Below are positions 24,601-37,500 of a stretch of DNA of 64,000 nucleotides, one piece after another. The notes under the pieces were generated by a model, which was not told the origin of the DNA, did no database searches, and saw nothing but the letters and a program-made list of their open reading frames with translations. Each line of letters opens with the position of its first letter. Position 1 is the first letter of the stretch. The translations under genes were made by a program, and so were the position numbers. This DNA comes from Eunapius fragilis (Eukaryota; Porifera; Demospongiae; Spongillida; Spongillidae). The stretch is taken from contig OY811981.1 of NCBI GenBank assembly GCA_963681505.1, positions 2,582,572 through 2,646,571 on the forward strand. Direction: 5' to 3'.

Positions 24601-27350
24601 AGAGGTGGCATCCATCTTCAGTTAAGATGATATGTGAATAATTTAATTTGGGGGTCACTCACAAGTTGGCCAGGCATTAGGGAACTACGCGTGGCGTTGG
24701 GTTCCCCATCCTCACATGTACACACCTACCCTGTGGGAACAGGAAATTGTCATCAGAATGTCTGGATCCGCTTTAGAACGTACAGAGGTGGCATCCATCT
24801 TCAGTTAAGATAATAGTGAATAATTTCATTTGGGGGTCACTCACAAGTTGGTCTGGCATTGGGGAACTACGCGTGGCGTTGGGTTCCCCATCCTCACATG
24901 TACACACCTACCCTGTGGGAACATGGAACTGTCACCAGAATGTCTGGATCTGCTTTAGAACTTACAGAGGTCGCATCCATCTTCAGTTAAGATAATAGTG
25001 AATAATTTCATTTGGGGGTCACTCACAAGTTGGCCAGGCATTGGGGAACTACGCGTGGCGTTGGGTTCCCCATCCTCACATGTACTCAACTCCCCTGTGG
25101 GAACATGGAACTGTCACCAGAATGTCTGGATCTGCTTTAGAACTTACAGAGGTGGCATCCATCTTCAGTTAAGATGATATGTGAATAATTTTATTTGGGG
25201 GTCACTCACTAGTTGGCCGAGCATAGGGAAACTACGCGTGGCGTTGGGTTCCCCATCCTCACATGTACACATCTACCCTGTGGGAACTGGCATTTGTCAT
25301 CAGAATGTCTGGATCTACTTTAGAACTTACAGAGGTGGCATCCATCTTCAGTTAAGATGATATGTGAATAATTTAATTTGGGGGTCACTCACAAGTTGGC
25401 CAGGCATTAGGGAACTACGCGTGGCGTTGGGTTCCCCATCCTCACATGTACACACCTACCCTGTGGGAACAGGAAATTGTCATCAGAATGTCTGGATCCG
25501 CTTTAGAACGTACAGAGGTGGCATCCATCTTCAGTTAAGATAATAGTGAATAATTTCATTTGGGGGTCACTCACAAGTTGGCCAGGCATTGGGGAACTAC
25601 GCGTGGCGTTGGGTTCCCCATCCTCACATGTACACACCTACCCTGTGGGAGCAGGAAATTGTCATCAGAATGTCTAGGTCTGCTTTAGAACTTACAGAGG
25701 TGGCATCCATCTTCAGTTAAGATAATAGTGAATAATTTAATTTGGGGGTCACTCACAAGTTGGCCAGGCATTGGGGAACTACGCGTGGCGTTGGGTTCTC
25801 CATCCTCACATGTACACATCTACCCTGTGGGAACATGGAACTGTCATCAGAATGTCTAGGTCTGCTTTAGAACTTACAGAGGTGGCATCCATCTTCAGTT
25901 TAGATGATATGTGAATAATTTCATTTGGGGGTCACTCACTAGTTGGCCGGGCATAGGGAAACTACGCGTGGCGTTGGGTTCCCCATCCTCACATGTACAC
26001 ACCTCCTCTGTGGGAACAGGGATTTGTCATCAGAATGTCTGGATCTGCTTTAGAACGTACAGAGGTGGCATCCATCTTCAGTTAAGATAATTTCATTTGG
26101 GGGTCACTCACAAGTTGGCCAGGCATTGGGAAACTACGCGTGGCGTTGGGTTCCCCATCCTCACATGTACACATCTACCCTGTGAGAACAGGAAATTGTC
26201 ATCAGAAAGTCTGGATCTGCTTTAGAACGTACAGAGGTGGCATCCATCTTCAGTTAAAATGATAGTGAATAATTTCATTTGGGGGTCACTCACAAGTTGG
26301 CCAGGCATTTGGGAACTACGCGTGGCGTTGGGTTTCCCATCCTCACATGTACACACCTACCCTGTGGGAACAGGGATTTGTCATCAGAATGTCTGGATCT
26401 GCTTTAGAACTTACAGAGGTGGCACCCATCTTCAGTTAAGATGATATGTAAATAATTTCATTTCGGGGTCACTCACAAGTTGGCCTGGCATTGGGGAACT
26501 ACGCGTGGCGTTGGGTTCCCCATCCTCACATGTACACACCTCCCCTGTGGGAACAGGGATTTGTCATCAGAATGTCTGGATCTGCTTTAGAACTTACAGA
26601 GGTGGCATCCATCTTCAGTTAAGATGATAGTGAATAATTTCATTTGGGGGTCACTCACAAGTTGGTCTGGCATTGGGGAACTACGCGTGGCGTTGGGTTC
26701 CCCTTCCTCACATGTACACATCTACCCTGTGGGAACAGGGATTTGTCATCAGAATGTCTGGATCTGCTTTAGAACGTACAGAGGTGGCATCCATCTTCAG
26801 TTAAGATGATATGTGAATAATTTCATTTGGGGGTCACTCACAAGTTGGCCAGGCATTCGGAAACTACGCGTGGCGTTGGGTTCCCCATCCTCACATGTAC
26901 ACATCTACCCTGTGGGAACAGGAAATTGTCATCAGAATGTCTGGATCTACTTTAGAACGTACAGAGGTGGCATCCATCTTCAGTTAAGATGATAGTGAAT
27001 AATTTCATTTGGGGGTCACTCACAAGTTGGCCAGGCATTTGGGAACTACGCGTGGCGTTGGGTTCCCCATCCTCACATGTACACACCTACCCTGTGGGAA
27101 CAGGGATTTGTCATCAGAATGTCTGGATCTGCTTTAGAACTTACAGAGGTGGCACCCATCTTCAGTTAAGATGATATGTAAATAATTTCATTTGGGGGTC
27201 ACTCACAAGTTGGCCTGGCATTGGGGAACTACGCGTGGCGTTGGGTTCCCCATCCTCACATGTACGCACCACCCTGTGGGAACAGGAAATTGTCATCAGA
27301 ATGTCTGGATCTTCTTTAGAACTTACAGAGGTGGCATCCATCCCCAGTGA
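21690..27350. repeat. 182-bp satellite, two arms in opposite orientation
   Basis: About five monomers in one orientation (21690-22640), a 290-bp spacer (22640-22930), then about 24 monomers in the opposite orientation (22930-27350). Successive ggcgttggg landmarks at 23236, 23416, 23598, 23780 and 23963 give a period of 180-183 bp. Monomers alternate in subtype, giving 365-bp dimers (landmarks at 26259, 26624, 26989). A four-monomer block of about 730 bp (24121-24850) is repeated almost unchanged at 24851-25580. Short open frames recurring in the array reflect the repeat and are not genes. Confidence 0.95.
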
Positions 27351-27359
27351 AGAATAATG

Positions 27360-29034
27360 TATTGCTTCAATATGTTTGAACTGATCTGCACACATGCAGG
27401 CTGCCTATATATGTTATATGTACATGACAGAACTAAGGATTGTGTCATAACAACTATCGCACTGCATGAATTCAGTTCAATGCACTATTTCATAAGATGA
27501 ATGGTGGTTCATAGCATGGTGCAACTCAGTCCCTCAATGTTGGAAACCAGTGGTGCATGCACTTTTCATATACATGTATGCTGGGTACATGTTACCCAAT
27601 CATGAAATTGATTTGGTTGACAACCTGAGCTATGAATAACTGATCAATTGGTTTGGACCCGTTCTGAACCGTCGCATACATTGGCCCAACACTAAGGATG
27701 TTTGCTACATTTTTTAAGCATCTAGGAACTGTGAGCATAGCGTATGAGTTGCATGGTGTGTCGTTTTTGATTCAATTCGTGTATAGTCACGGGCGTTTTT
27801 TATTATATTCTCTGAGTTTTGTGAGAGCTGAGACTTAGATGCGTTGCGTACCTACCATGTCCTAAGCATCGCCGTTAGAATGGTCATATCGACAACCGTG
27901 GACCAACCTCATACAGATATCAAGCGCACGCATCCCCCGCCCGCCGCTAGTGGAATGTTAACTTATTCATTGTAAAATGTGCGGCTGAGGAATGTGCGGC
28001 TAACTTCAACGGGGTTCCTGGAAGAGGTGGGGGGGGGGGGGGGGTTATAATAGTATATATTAACGATATTCCCAACTGAGGGAGGGCTCGCCCGGCCCCC
28101 TCCCGTGAAGGAAGGGGTTTGGGGCTTCGCCCCAGCCGCTTTTTTAGAAGTATATCGCCACACAACAACTTCATGTAGAATTTTTCCAGATAAAAAGGCA
28201 TTTATTGCGCTGCCGTTGCGTCGTGCAGATGTCTCGTACCCAGGCTCACTGCACAGTAGCAGATGGTTACATCACCGAGCTGCATGAAGAGGGAGTGGTG
28301 ATATAATATAGTTTAAAGACCAAACCAATATTTCAAACCTACTTCAACGCGGTCCATGATCCAAACTTAGCATTTTAGTTTATAAACAAGTATTTCAGCG
28401 GTCCATGATCCAAACTTAGCATTTTAGTTTATAAACAAGTGGTTTGGATGTGTCTCAAACCAATCTGTACACCTATCAATGTCTAAACACTTTTAAATGT
28501 AAACTTAAGTCATAGAATCATATTCAAAGGTATAGCATGGTCACGTCCCGGACAATGCTGGTAAGCACCTATTTGAACCGTGAATTTATACAGGATCATT
28601 GCCGCAAACTGGGATCTACATGAACACAATATCATAAAATTCTCCATAAAGGATCATCAATTTGACGTGTGCAATTTTAATGCAATTCAAGGTACTGTAA
28701 CTCGATGATGGACAGTCTCTTAGACATTGTAGCGGGCCTAGATATCTCTTAAATAGCATGCTTTTGCGACTAAAGGCGTAACTTAATATTATTCACCTTA
28801 ACCATTCTAATGTATGCATCACATATCTGAATGCATCACATATCTGTAGTATTAATTCAGTCTATCACTAACGTCACACGCCTACAATTGGCTTATTGCA
28901 AAAAGAAAATCACCAACCAGTACTCACAATTCATACATAGAACACCTACTGTAGGCACAATGGGTTTTACAGGCAATTCCAGTTTAACATCCTATACCAG
29001 TTAGAACTGGTTTATGGCTGTATGCACACATGCA
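27360..29034. other. Intergenic, no gene recognised; short repeats
   Basis: Contains the right half of an inverted pair (27955-28030), a G run (28029-28043), a two-copy tandem duplication of ggtccatgatccaaacttag plus flank (about 28349-28440), and a diverged fragment of MITE family 1 (28635-28760). No convincing exon was found. Confidence 0.5.
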
Positions 29035-30810
29035 TGACTTGGCATGCACTACACAATGGGCATACATTATTACACCTAAATATCACAATATCCCATTTCA
29101 ATTTATTTTGCAAATGTAAGCTCTGTACATTGTTCATGCAGACATGGCATGTGTATATGCATGTTATGAAACATGCTAGACAACAGATGTCAAGCTAGAT
29201 TTAAAATTAATCTTGTGCAGGTGCCACTGCTTTTGTGAAATTAATTGTCGGTTTTGGAGCCATTGAGTTGCAAAACAGGATCGAAAATGTTGAGATCATT
29301 GATCAGGATTGGATTTATGCAATAAACAACTGGACCATGACCTTCAAAGATGGTAGCACGAAGAAAGGGAAGTGAGTTACCTTATAATGCCCACCTGATT
29401 TACCCTTCCCCTATAATAGTAGGATTACTGTGTTCTTTCTTAGACACTGATAGATACTAAGGAGGGTTGCATGGGTTTTCACTTTGACCTTTAATTCCCT
29501 CCAAAAAATTGATGACAAGAAGTAAAATATGTATTATACTCCTTTCCCTATGTGACTTTTGTCTTTTTGCCAATTCACATACTCATACTGTAAATACACT
29601 AGAGAGAAATCATGAGACATGTGAATTAAGGTACTGTATGGAAAACTGAATTATGCATAAAGAATAGGTTCTGGAGAAAATTATTTTTTTGTGATACGTT
29701 GAACAGCCATACAGCTCAATGTAATTGAGCTACCTTCTCTTTCCTTAACCAGAAATGTTTCATTTGAAAGCAATGAAATGCTCACATTGAAATGTATGGC
29801 AGTCAAAAGTTCTGAACCTCAATAAATCTGTGACGGACAATTTGATGTGCAAGAAAAATTTAGCAAAGAAAGACAGAGCAGCCGAAATTTTCTCTGTAAC
29901 TTATACATACAATCAGTGATTTTGAGAGATCTGATGACTCAGCTCCAAGGAAGCTGGCTCAGTTGTTGGAATGCATGCAAGTACCAATAAAGAATATCTT
30001 CTCCTCAGCATAGACAAAATAAAAATCCCCTTACATGATTCAACTGCATCAAAACTCAATTTATCACAGCCGTGGTACAGCAAGGCAGTTTTAAACTATT
30101 GAAAATTGCTGCATGTTGCACACAAGTTAAAATAAAGTCAAACAGTGTCCTATTGTAAAGTCTCTGGACCGATAGTGGGATTAACCGCAAAATGGTTCAA
30201 CAAATCAGAATGCTCAGCAAGCACACACTAACCTAAGTTAATATGCATTATCTGGAGACTTGACCTTTGTCATCTAATTTAAAGTGCAAACCTCTGATTC
30301 AGAATAGGTAATTTCATTTATTTAGAAGGTTGCATTTAACTTTGAATGATACTTATAAATTGAAACTATTGTACAGATCGAATAATGTTGGATATCTGTT
30401 CCAACTGCATAGGTCATTTTATCTCCTGAAGAAAGTGGATGGGAATTGGCTTACTCAAGTGGAAAGCATCCATATGTAAGGAACAAAAGCAATCCGAAAG
30501 CTTCTGATAGAACTGATTACAACACTTGCTGTGCTATTGGAGTTATGTAATGTTTACTTAAGGTTAGGGTTATGACTTGTGATTTTTGGATATAGTTTTG
30601 GGTCTTGGTTGAAACATGTCATGCTTGCAACATGTATCTAAGGACTGGGGATGAGGTACCAGGGCGGAAGGTGAAGGGAGGCAGACCTCCGGTGGACCTG
30701 GAGAAGGAGTTTGTCACATTTCACCTATGCCATGTGCTGTCTCGGTGTATATAGTCCAATCCGGCCACATGCATGCCCCTACATATACTGACATGTAAAT
30801 TGTAACATGT
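29035..30810. repeat. Segmental duplication D, copy 2
   Basis: Partner of 11395-12870, same orientation. It retains about 540 bp (29272-29811) missing from copy 1, which includes the end of SnoaL exon alpha and an intron part. It lacks the 60-bp local tandem repeat seen in copy 1. Confidence 0.85.
29221..30479 (+). CDS. SnoaL/DUF4440-like (NTF2-fold) protein, C-terminal exons
   Basis: Exon alpha 29221-29371 follows CAG and ends at GTGAGT; exon gamma 30413-30479 follows a TAG acceptor and ends at TAA. Joined in phase they read GATAFVK...GAIELQ...WIYAINNWTMTFKDG...KKGKSFYLLKKVDGNWLTQVESIHM. The pattern of an aromatic strand ending in DG, then a GK strand, then a KKxDGxW strand is characteristic of the SnoaL/DUF4440 group of small NTF2-like proteins. 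That group includes polyketide cyclases and many uncharacterised proteins. The 5' exon(s) were not identified; alpha begins in phase 1. Its position beyond the P450 start, transcribed away from it, matches the arrangement in copy 1. Function is not predictable; the domain call is motif-based. Confidence 0.55.
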
Positions 30811-31384
30811 GAAAGAGGGATTTAGAATGCAGCCTCCAAAACCACCCAGTGTAGAGGTTGTTATTGTGAAATATATACTATAACCCTGGATTATTCGAAA
30901 TCTGCAGAATTGGCGGGCAACACCATACATATAAATGACCATAAAGCTTTGTAGACAGATCAACATCACATGACATCACATCACATGACTTCTCTGCCAG
31001 GACAGCACCATCACCATATACCAAAGTATCCAACAAGGGTGTCAGGTGCCAAGGTAGCATTGAAGGTTGACAACTGAGATGAAAACCCTGCAAGCAATCA
31101 GGGCATAGAGGGATCAGAGCTTGCTGGAACAGCTGCTGGTCATACCACCACCAATACCATATTTCCTCACTTGCACTATTCTGCATCTACACGTACATGC
31201 TACTTAGCTATCTGAAATGTTCTAATTATCCACATACTGGCTGATATCCACATAGTCAGGGAGTCAGAGTGCACCGCAGCTTGTTAGCTGACCTACAGCA
31301 AAGGAGATGTTGACATTAAGACCTACAAAGGCACTGAGGTTCAATGGGTTCTGTACTGACCTGGGGAGGAGGTGATGGTGGAGT

Positions 31385-31623
31385 GGGTTGTAGCAGTGAA
31401 AAGGAACCTAGTGCATAATATAAAAATTTTCCAGGAAGGAGCATCGAAGTTGAGGCATGCAATAAAATGTATGCATAATTGAAAATTGAGGCCACTGTAG
31501 CTCCACAATGGACAGACTAATTTCCAGTGCATACTTTATAGGACATAAGTGTCTCTTTGAATATGAAATAATTTGAAAACTTGAAAAAATATGCGCTAGG
31601 TCCCTTTTCGCTGCCTCGATCCC
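31385..31623. mobile_element. MITE-like palindromic element, family 1, copy b
   Basis: Related to 4944-5172 over its whole length, with the right end ccttttcgctgcctcgatccc. The left terminal repeat is more diverged (gggttgtagcagtgaaaagg). Non-coding. Confidence 0.7.
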
Positions 31624-31659
31624 AATTATAAATATTATGATTATAGATGTAAATGTACA

Positions 31660-31940
31660 TAATGTAATCATATGACGTACTAGGGGTAATAGGCTGCACA
31701 TCATATGACGTACTAGGAGTAATAGACTGCACATCATATGACGTACTAGGGGTATGAGGCTGCACATCATATGATGTAATAGGGGTAATAGACTGCACAT
31801 CATATGACGTACTGGGGGTAGTAGACTGCACATCACATGACGTACTAGGGGTAATAGGCTGCACATCACATGACGTACTAGGGGTAATAGGCTGCACATC
31901 ACATGACATACCAGGGGTAATAGGCTGCACATCACATGTA
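31660..31940. repeat. 33-bp minisatellite, about 8 copies
   Basis: The unit starts tcatatgacgtactaggggt. Most copies keep TGACGTA, a CRE/ATF-like core, although there is no evidence that it is bound. Open minus-strand frames here are a consequence of the 33-bp (11-codon) period. Confidence 0.9.
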
Positions 31941-32559
31941 CATGATCACATGATGATCAATTGATGCATATAGTGTACTCAACACAGAACATATAAGCCA
32001 TATCATAGTATATATGTACAAGTATGTCCATTATGGCTTGGGATATAAGTCCACTTCTCCAACAACTGGGATTGCTTACCTACCAGTTCTCCACCTACAT
32101 ATGCTGTACCCTCACCACCAAGCTAGACAATAGTGGGGGGGGGGGGGAGGGGGGGTAGATTGGAGACTGCTGACATGATGTTAAGTAAGTATGTGGAGAA
32201 CCCAGGGGACAGTAGTGACTGGGAAGGTCTGAGGACCAGGTGTGTGTGTATGTGTGTGTGTGATATAGGTGCATTTGTGTCTATATGTAAGAACAGATCA
32301 CCTACCAATGTCCTATTGCAGCCAACGCTGCATATAAATGGAAACATGTATGTAGGAGAAGGGAGTACAGTGGGTGTGGCTTACACATGTTCTTGTTTGG
32401 CACTGCTGGGGTCGTGTGCTGTGGTAATGAGAAAACCTACAAGTGTTTAGGCTGAAACTTGTGGAGGGACACATGGTGGTACAGTATGAATAGTGGGGAA
32501 GAAGAGAGACATTAAACCAATACAGCATGCAGGTGCACTCCAGTGGCAGGTGCATAGTG

Positions 32560-32880
32560 GTCTGTGAAGCCTTGTACACAGTTAGTTGTGCATGTGATCC
32601 TAACCCCAATACATGTAGTTAGTGTCCTAACTACACAATTAGTTGTGCAGGTGATCCTAACCACACAATGGCACATACATGTACATGCAGTTAGTTATGT
32701 ATGTGACCTAACCACAACATATGTACATGTAGATAGTTGCACAGTACATGTGATCCTAACCACATAGTTGTGCATGTGATCCTAACCACATAGTTAGTTA
32801 CACATGTGATCCTAACCACATAGTTAGTTACACATGTGATCCTAACCACATAGTTGTGCATGTGGTCCCTATACATGTAC
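32560..32880. repeat. Degenerate 25-45-bp tandem repeat
   Basis: Recurring units of gtgatcctaaccacatagtt with variable spacers; the last copies (32750-32860) are the most regular. Non-coding. Confidence 0.7.
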
Positions 32881-33127
32881 ATGAAACATGATTAATTAGT
32901 TTAATTATGATGCTTGATTTTGATGGAATGTGTTAAATAAACAATCTATATTTGAATGCATTAATACTATAGTTGGGCGTAACTCGACCTTCGCGTTTTG
33001 GGGGAAGGTTGAGTATCAATTCTATACCAAGATTTGTACCCATCTGATAGCAAGTGTGGGCAGTTATAACATTGCTACCCTACCAAAAGCCAATCCCCAA
33101 TGATAAGATAACTTATACTCTATCAAC

Positions 33128-33269
33128 CTGCTCATCTTGGGAGATGGAATGTGAGAGTATTCCTACGGGTGTGGCCTAGGTACAGTGAGAACAGGAGGAA
33201 GACCATGGCCACCAGAAGGAGCAGTCCCCCTCCAGGGTAGAGGACCCACCAGGGGGTGGAGCCTAGCAT
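33128..33269 (-). pseudogene. Orphan P450 first exon with 1-bp deletion
   Basis: Close match to exon 1 of P450-1 and P450-3 from ATG to the GT donor, but 142 instead of 143 bp. One base is missing in the hinge region at about 33158, which shifts the frame before the proline hinge. Flanking intronic sequence also matches that next to P450-1 exon 1 (ccaatccccaatgata). No P450 exon 2 follows on its left. It may be the displaced start of P450-2 or of a lost fourth gene. Confidence 0.8.
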
Positions 33270-34531
33270 ATCTGCATGGAGGGAAGCATACAAGCTAACA
33301 TTCCATACATTGCATGACCATCTGACTGTACCTGCAACTGAATATTTAAGCTGAAGTGTTACATTTCCTCATTTTAAGTCCAATTTGATTACAAACTTTT
33401 TTTTTTAGGTTTATTTATTTATTTATTGTTTGGAGGTAGGAAATAATGTTTAAAAGTAAAAATACATTATTATAATACTTCTATACAAGTATACTTTTAA
33501 ATACACGAAACAACAAAGGGTCCGGAAAAACAAAAATACTGTCAACCAGTGGTGACCAATGAAGGTCCAGCTCTTGACAGCAGAGCCCTTGCACAGGACC
33601 TCACCAAAGTGAGGCTGAGTCTGCTAATATAAATTAATAAACTACACAAATGCAACAATAACCGAACACAAGTCACAAAACAACATACAAACTCAAATGT
33701 ATTCCTGATGATGGCAGGAAAGTCGATACAAAGATACAAAGATGCTGTTAGAAATCACAAATGCTAACGGATGTATGAACGCATTTCATTGTAGAGGAAG
33801 GTTCTTCAAGGCTTGATTCAAGGATGGTGTGAAAATTACTAAGGAGATATTGAGCTGAAACCCTGCATAGAAAGTCTATCTTTACATGCAGAGGGAGAAG
33901 GCCAGTTAACATAAAAATCCACATAGATGGATTTACAGAAATTCTTCATCTGTATTGCTAAATTGATGACATCAATTATTTGATATACCATCCAACTGTA
34001 AGTAGTCACACTATATATATATATAGATATGGTGTTTCTCCACCCATGCGAGGCCTTGCGTACTGTACAACATCAATGTGCTTGCTTCTACTGTGCACAG
34101 TGACTTAAGAGAGTGCCAAGCAGTGATTATTGACTACTCAGTGAAATGATTATAAGGTTGCTATGGTATTAGGACCACGCCTGTGATCAGGGGTAAGCCA
34201 TGTGATTCAGATTCCATTTGTATGCCTTATATATTGTTTGATTGCATGCAGAGTTGTTGTGTGTAATGAATGCCTTTCACATCTGTTATCTTAAACAGGT
34301 TATGATTAGCAATATCTCGCATTTGCGAGCATGATTAAAAGACAGCAGGTATATTTCACTGAAGCAGTTGTAGACTGAAGTACCAGCACACAAATGATTG
34401 GCAATGTGGACACCACGTGTAATTCAATCAAAAAAAAATTGCACCATTGCACTATCTAAATACTTACTACCCTTAATATATTTAGTCAATGGGTTGTCTA
34501 TATTTCACGTTTCATCAGCTTTGTTTTGCTC
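33270..34531. other. Intergenic, no gene recognised
   Basis: AT-rich, with T-rich and (TTTA)n-like runs near 33398-33427 and a TA run near 34013. No exon was recognised between the orphan first exon and the P450-3 stop. Confidence 0.5.
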
Positions 34532-37500
34532 TTAATGAGAGACCTTCTGAAGTATACAGGGAACATCACCCTTTGGTTGCTGGGTTGCTAACTGTTCCAC
34601 TACCAGCTCATATGAGGAAGACAGCGTTATCCTGAAGGATTGCAGGAGTCGGGTAAGGATAATTTTGGCTTCGATCTGTTGACGTTGAATTACATGTACG
34701 TATCAATGCGGCAATGGTCATTTAAACATACCATGGCAAAGTGACGTCCGATACATGAACGATGACCAACACTGAATGGGAAGTACACAAATGGACCTGG
34801 TCTGTGGGAAGGACCACCAACATCAAGTGAACATACCCACTTCTGTAAAGTGCGCGTGCATTATACCGTATTTTCTCTGCATCAAACCGAGACGGGTCGA
34901 ACGTATTAGGATCACTGAAGTATTTAGGATTTCTGCACATCAATGATGTAAGATACTGGCAAATAAATCATAAAATAAACACATAATATACGTACAAGCC
35001 CACCAGTACTCACAGACATGGGGGTGTCTTCGGGAATATGGTAGCCACTCATTATTACTCCCCCTTTGGGAGACCCCTTGGTGATAAATGGTACTGTAGG
35101 GTACATCCGTAATACCTCTTGAATCACCTGAACATACATGTCACCGTGAGGAGACAATAAAGAGACAAAATGGCTCAGTACCTGTTCTGTGTACTTCAAT
35201 TTGTCTAGGTCATCTCCAGTGACTTCCTTCCTGTCTCCAAGGATATCTTCTATCTCTGAAAGAAGTCTGGATATATATTGATTACACAGATGTAAAAAAT
35301 ATACATTGAACACAAGAAAATTTAAATTTTACTCGCACAATTTTACTTGCAGTATACAGCTGGGTGTTCATCAAAGAACACAACCCTTTACAAGCGTTAC
35401 GTTCTTTTGTGCACATCTTCCTGTATACACTATGTTTAACATTGTGATGTTTTATGTACAAATACTAATTAACCCGCAAAACACACCTATCAAGCACTTC
35501 AGGATGCTGATGAATAAGGATGATTGCAAATGATAATGTGTTTGCTGTGGTCTCCTGACCTGAGGGTTGGGATCACATGGTCTAAAATAGTCTATCACAA
35601 TGGAGATTGTTGTACCTGCTACATAAAACGTAACAAAGTCATCCACCAAAGAATCAATGTTAACACTTCTGTCAGCAACTGGATGGAGAGGTGACATGTG
35701 TGGCCTCAACTGAGATTGTTGGAGATAACTTTTAAAAACCACACCCACTGCTGATTTGAAGTATCTGTGTGAGGATGTCATTGGGAACCTCCTCCCCACT
35801 AGTCACAGCCTTGATCCTCTTCTCAATACAGTCCCGACCAATCTTCCTCATAGCGGCCACTGCTTCACGGTACATTGCTGTCTCATGTGGGCGCAACAGC
35901 TGTGTTGTGTACAAGAACAATGGCATCAATTTGACATCCAAACGCATAATGACATCATTGTACCGGAAATAGTGGAGGTATGGGGAATATAAATGATTGC
36001 TGAACTCCTTTAAAGCTGACAGAAGCGAGGTGGCTCAACTTGGAGTTTGTTGTATACTTCAGTCCAAGGCTCTTACTGTCCCATGTCTTACTGAAGTCTG
36101 TAGAGAAGGCAACCTGAGGGGAAAACACTCCTGCATGTAAAATTGGCCCTAAACTTTTTTTTTTTAGTTTTGCTGGCATGGAAAAATTGAGGTGCCGAAT
36201 ACAGGAGGCAGCATTGCCCCCTCTAATACAGGAGGCAGCATTGCCCCCTCTAATACAGGAGGCAGCATTGCCCCCTCTAATACAGGAGGCAGCATTGCCC
36301 CCTCTAATACAGGTAGCAGCATTGCCCCCTCTAATACAGGAGGCAGCATTGCCCCCTCTAATACAGGAGGCAGCATTGCCCCCTCTAATACAGGAGGCAG
36401 CATTGCCCCTCTAATACAGGAGGCAGCATTGCCCCTCTAAAAGAGTTGTTTGCTATTAAAAAACTCTACACAGACTAAAAAAGAGAACCCAATAGATCAA
36501 AAGAAATTCACTAATACAAGCAAATTGCAAACCCCTTGCATGGAATAGTGAGTAATACAACTACATACCTATGTTGCTAAAAGAAGCCGAATGTGAGAAC
36601 TAGTGACAATCAACCATTCATTTGATCCACATACTATAAAGCTGGATTGAATACTAACACTATAAATGTCACTACTAGCCAGTATGGTAGGCTACGGACC
36701 ATTTCCGACTGTCACACAGCAAACAAGTATACATGAACTGACTTCTTAAAAACTGCTTCAGTTTTAATTAATTTTTAATTTGGTGATGACTGGAATCAAC
36801 CAACCTTGCTAATGAGATCCAGAGAAATGTTATGAAATGCCTCTTTCATGGGTACTTCTGTCTTCCCATCAGCAAGGGGCTTCAACCTCTCAAGAAATGT
36901 GTTAACACACTCATTGAACATAGGAAGAAGGTTCTTCAATGAACTAGAAACCCCCCCAAATGACAATTAAAAAACACAATGAACAAAACTCCAGATGGAG
37001 TGCACCACCTCCGTTTGAATGATGGGTCATAAAGCTTTCTTCGAGGTCTCCATGTTTCGTAGTCTGGAATAGTGAGAAGACCCTTGCCCATAAACCTATG
37101 TGTCCTCTCTCAGCAATCGCGAAACTGATGTCATAAAGTAGTTAACTAACCTTTTTCCAAATACAGTATAAAGACGTTTGTTGACGGAGGCTGCTTTACC
37201 AATACTTTCATCAGATGCTATTCTCTGTGCACAAAGAATAATAGAAAACAACATTTCTTCCATGCCAATAAATGTAGTCCTCTCTAACTACATGCATGCT
37301 TATCAATTTTGCACCTTACAATCTACTACTATAATTTCCAATGTAACGTACGTACGTTACATCCGTCCATACGTCCACGTAACTTATTAGCATACTTGGC
37401 CTAGCGCCTATTGGTTGCTAGGTGCACGTACCTAGCAACCAATTGGAACGACCACCTCCCACACAAAAGTACATAGCAACGTGTACTTAGTGACCATGCT

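Noticed and set aside
29813-29920. Extra SnoaL exon starting SKVLNLNKSVTD
   Set aside because: It does not fit the phase of exon alpha (joining gives an immediate stop), whereas exon gamma fits; the apparent in-frame fusion in copy 1 is explained by the deletion.
30598-30762. Coding exon in duplication D (frame reading CHACNMYLRTGDEVPGRKVK)
   Set aside because: It follows an AG and is open, but lies after the SnoaL stop, has no recognised domain, and is broken in the other copy; kept only as a note that it may be untranslated or a separate exon.
36164-36440. Open frames across the 27-bp minisatellite
   Set aside because: The period is a multiple of three, so all frames stay open; no splice signals or homology.
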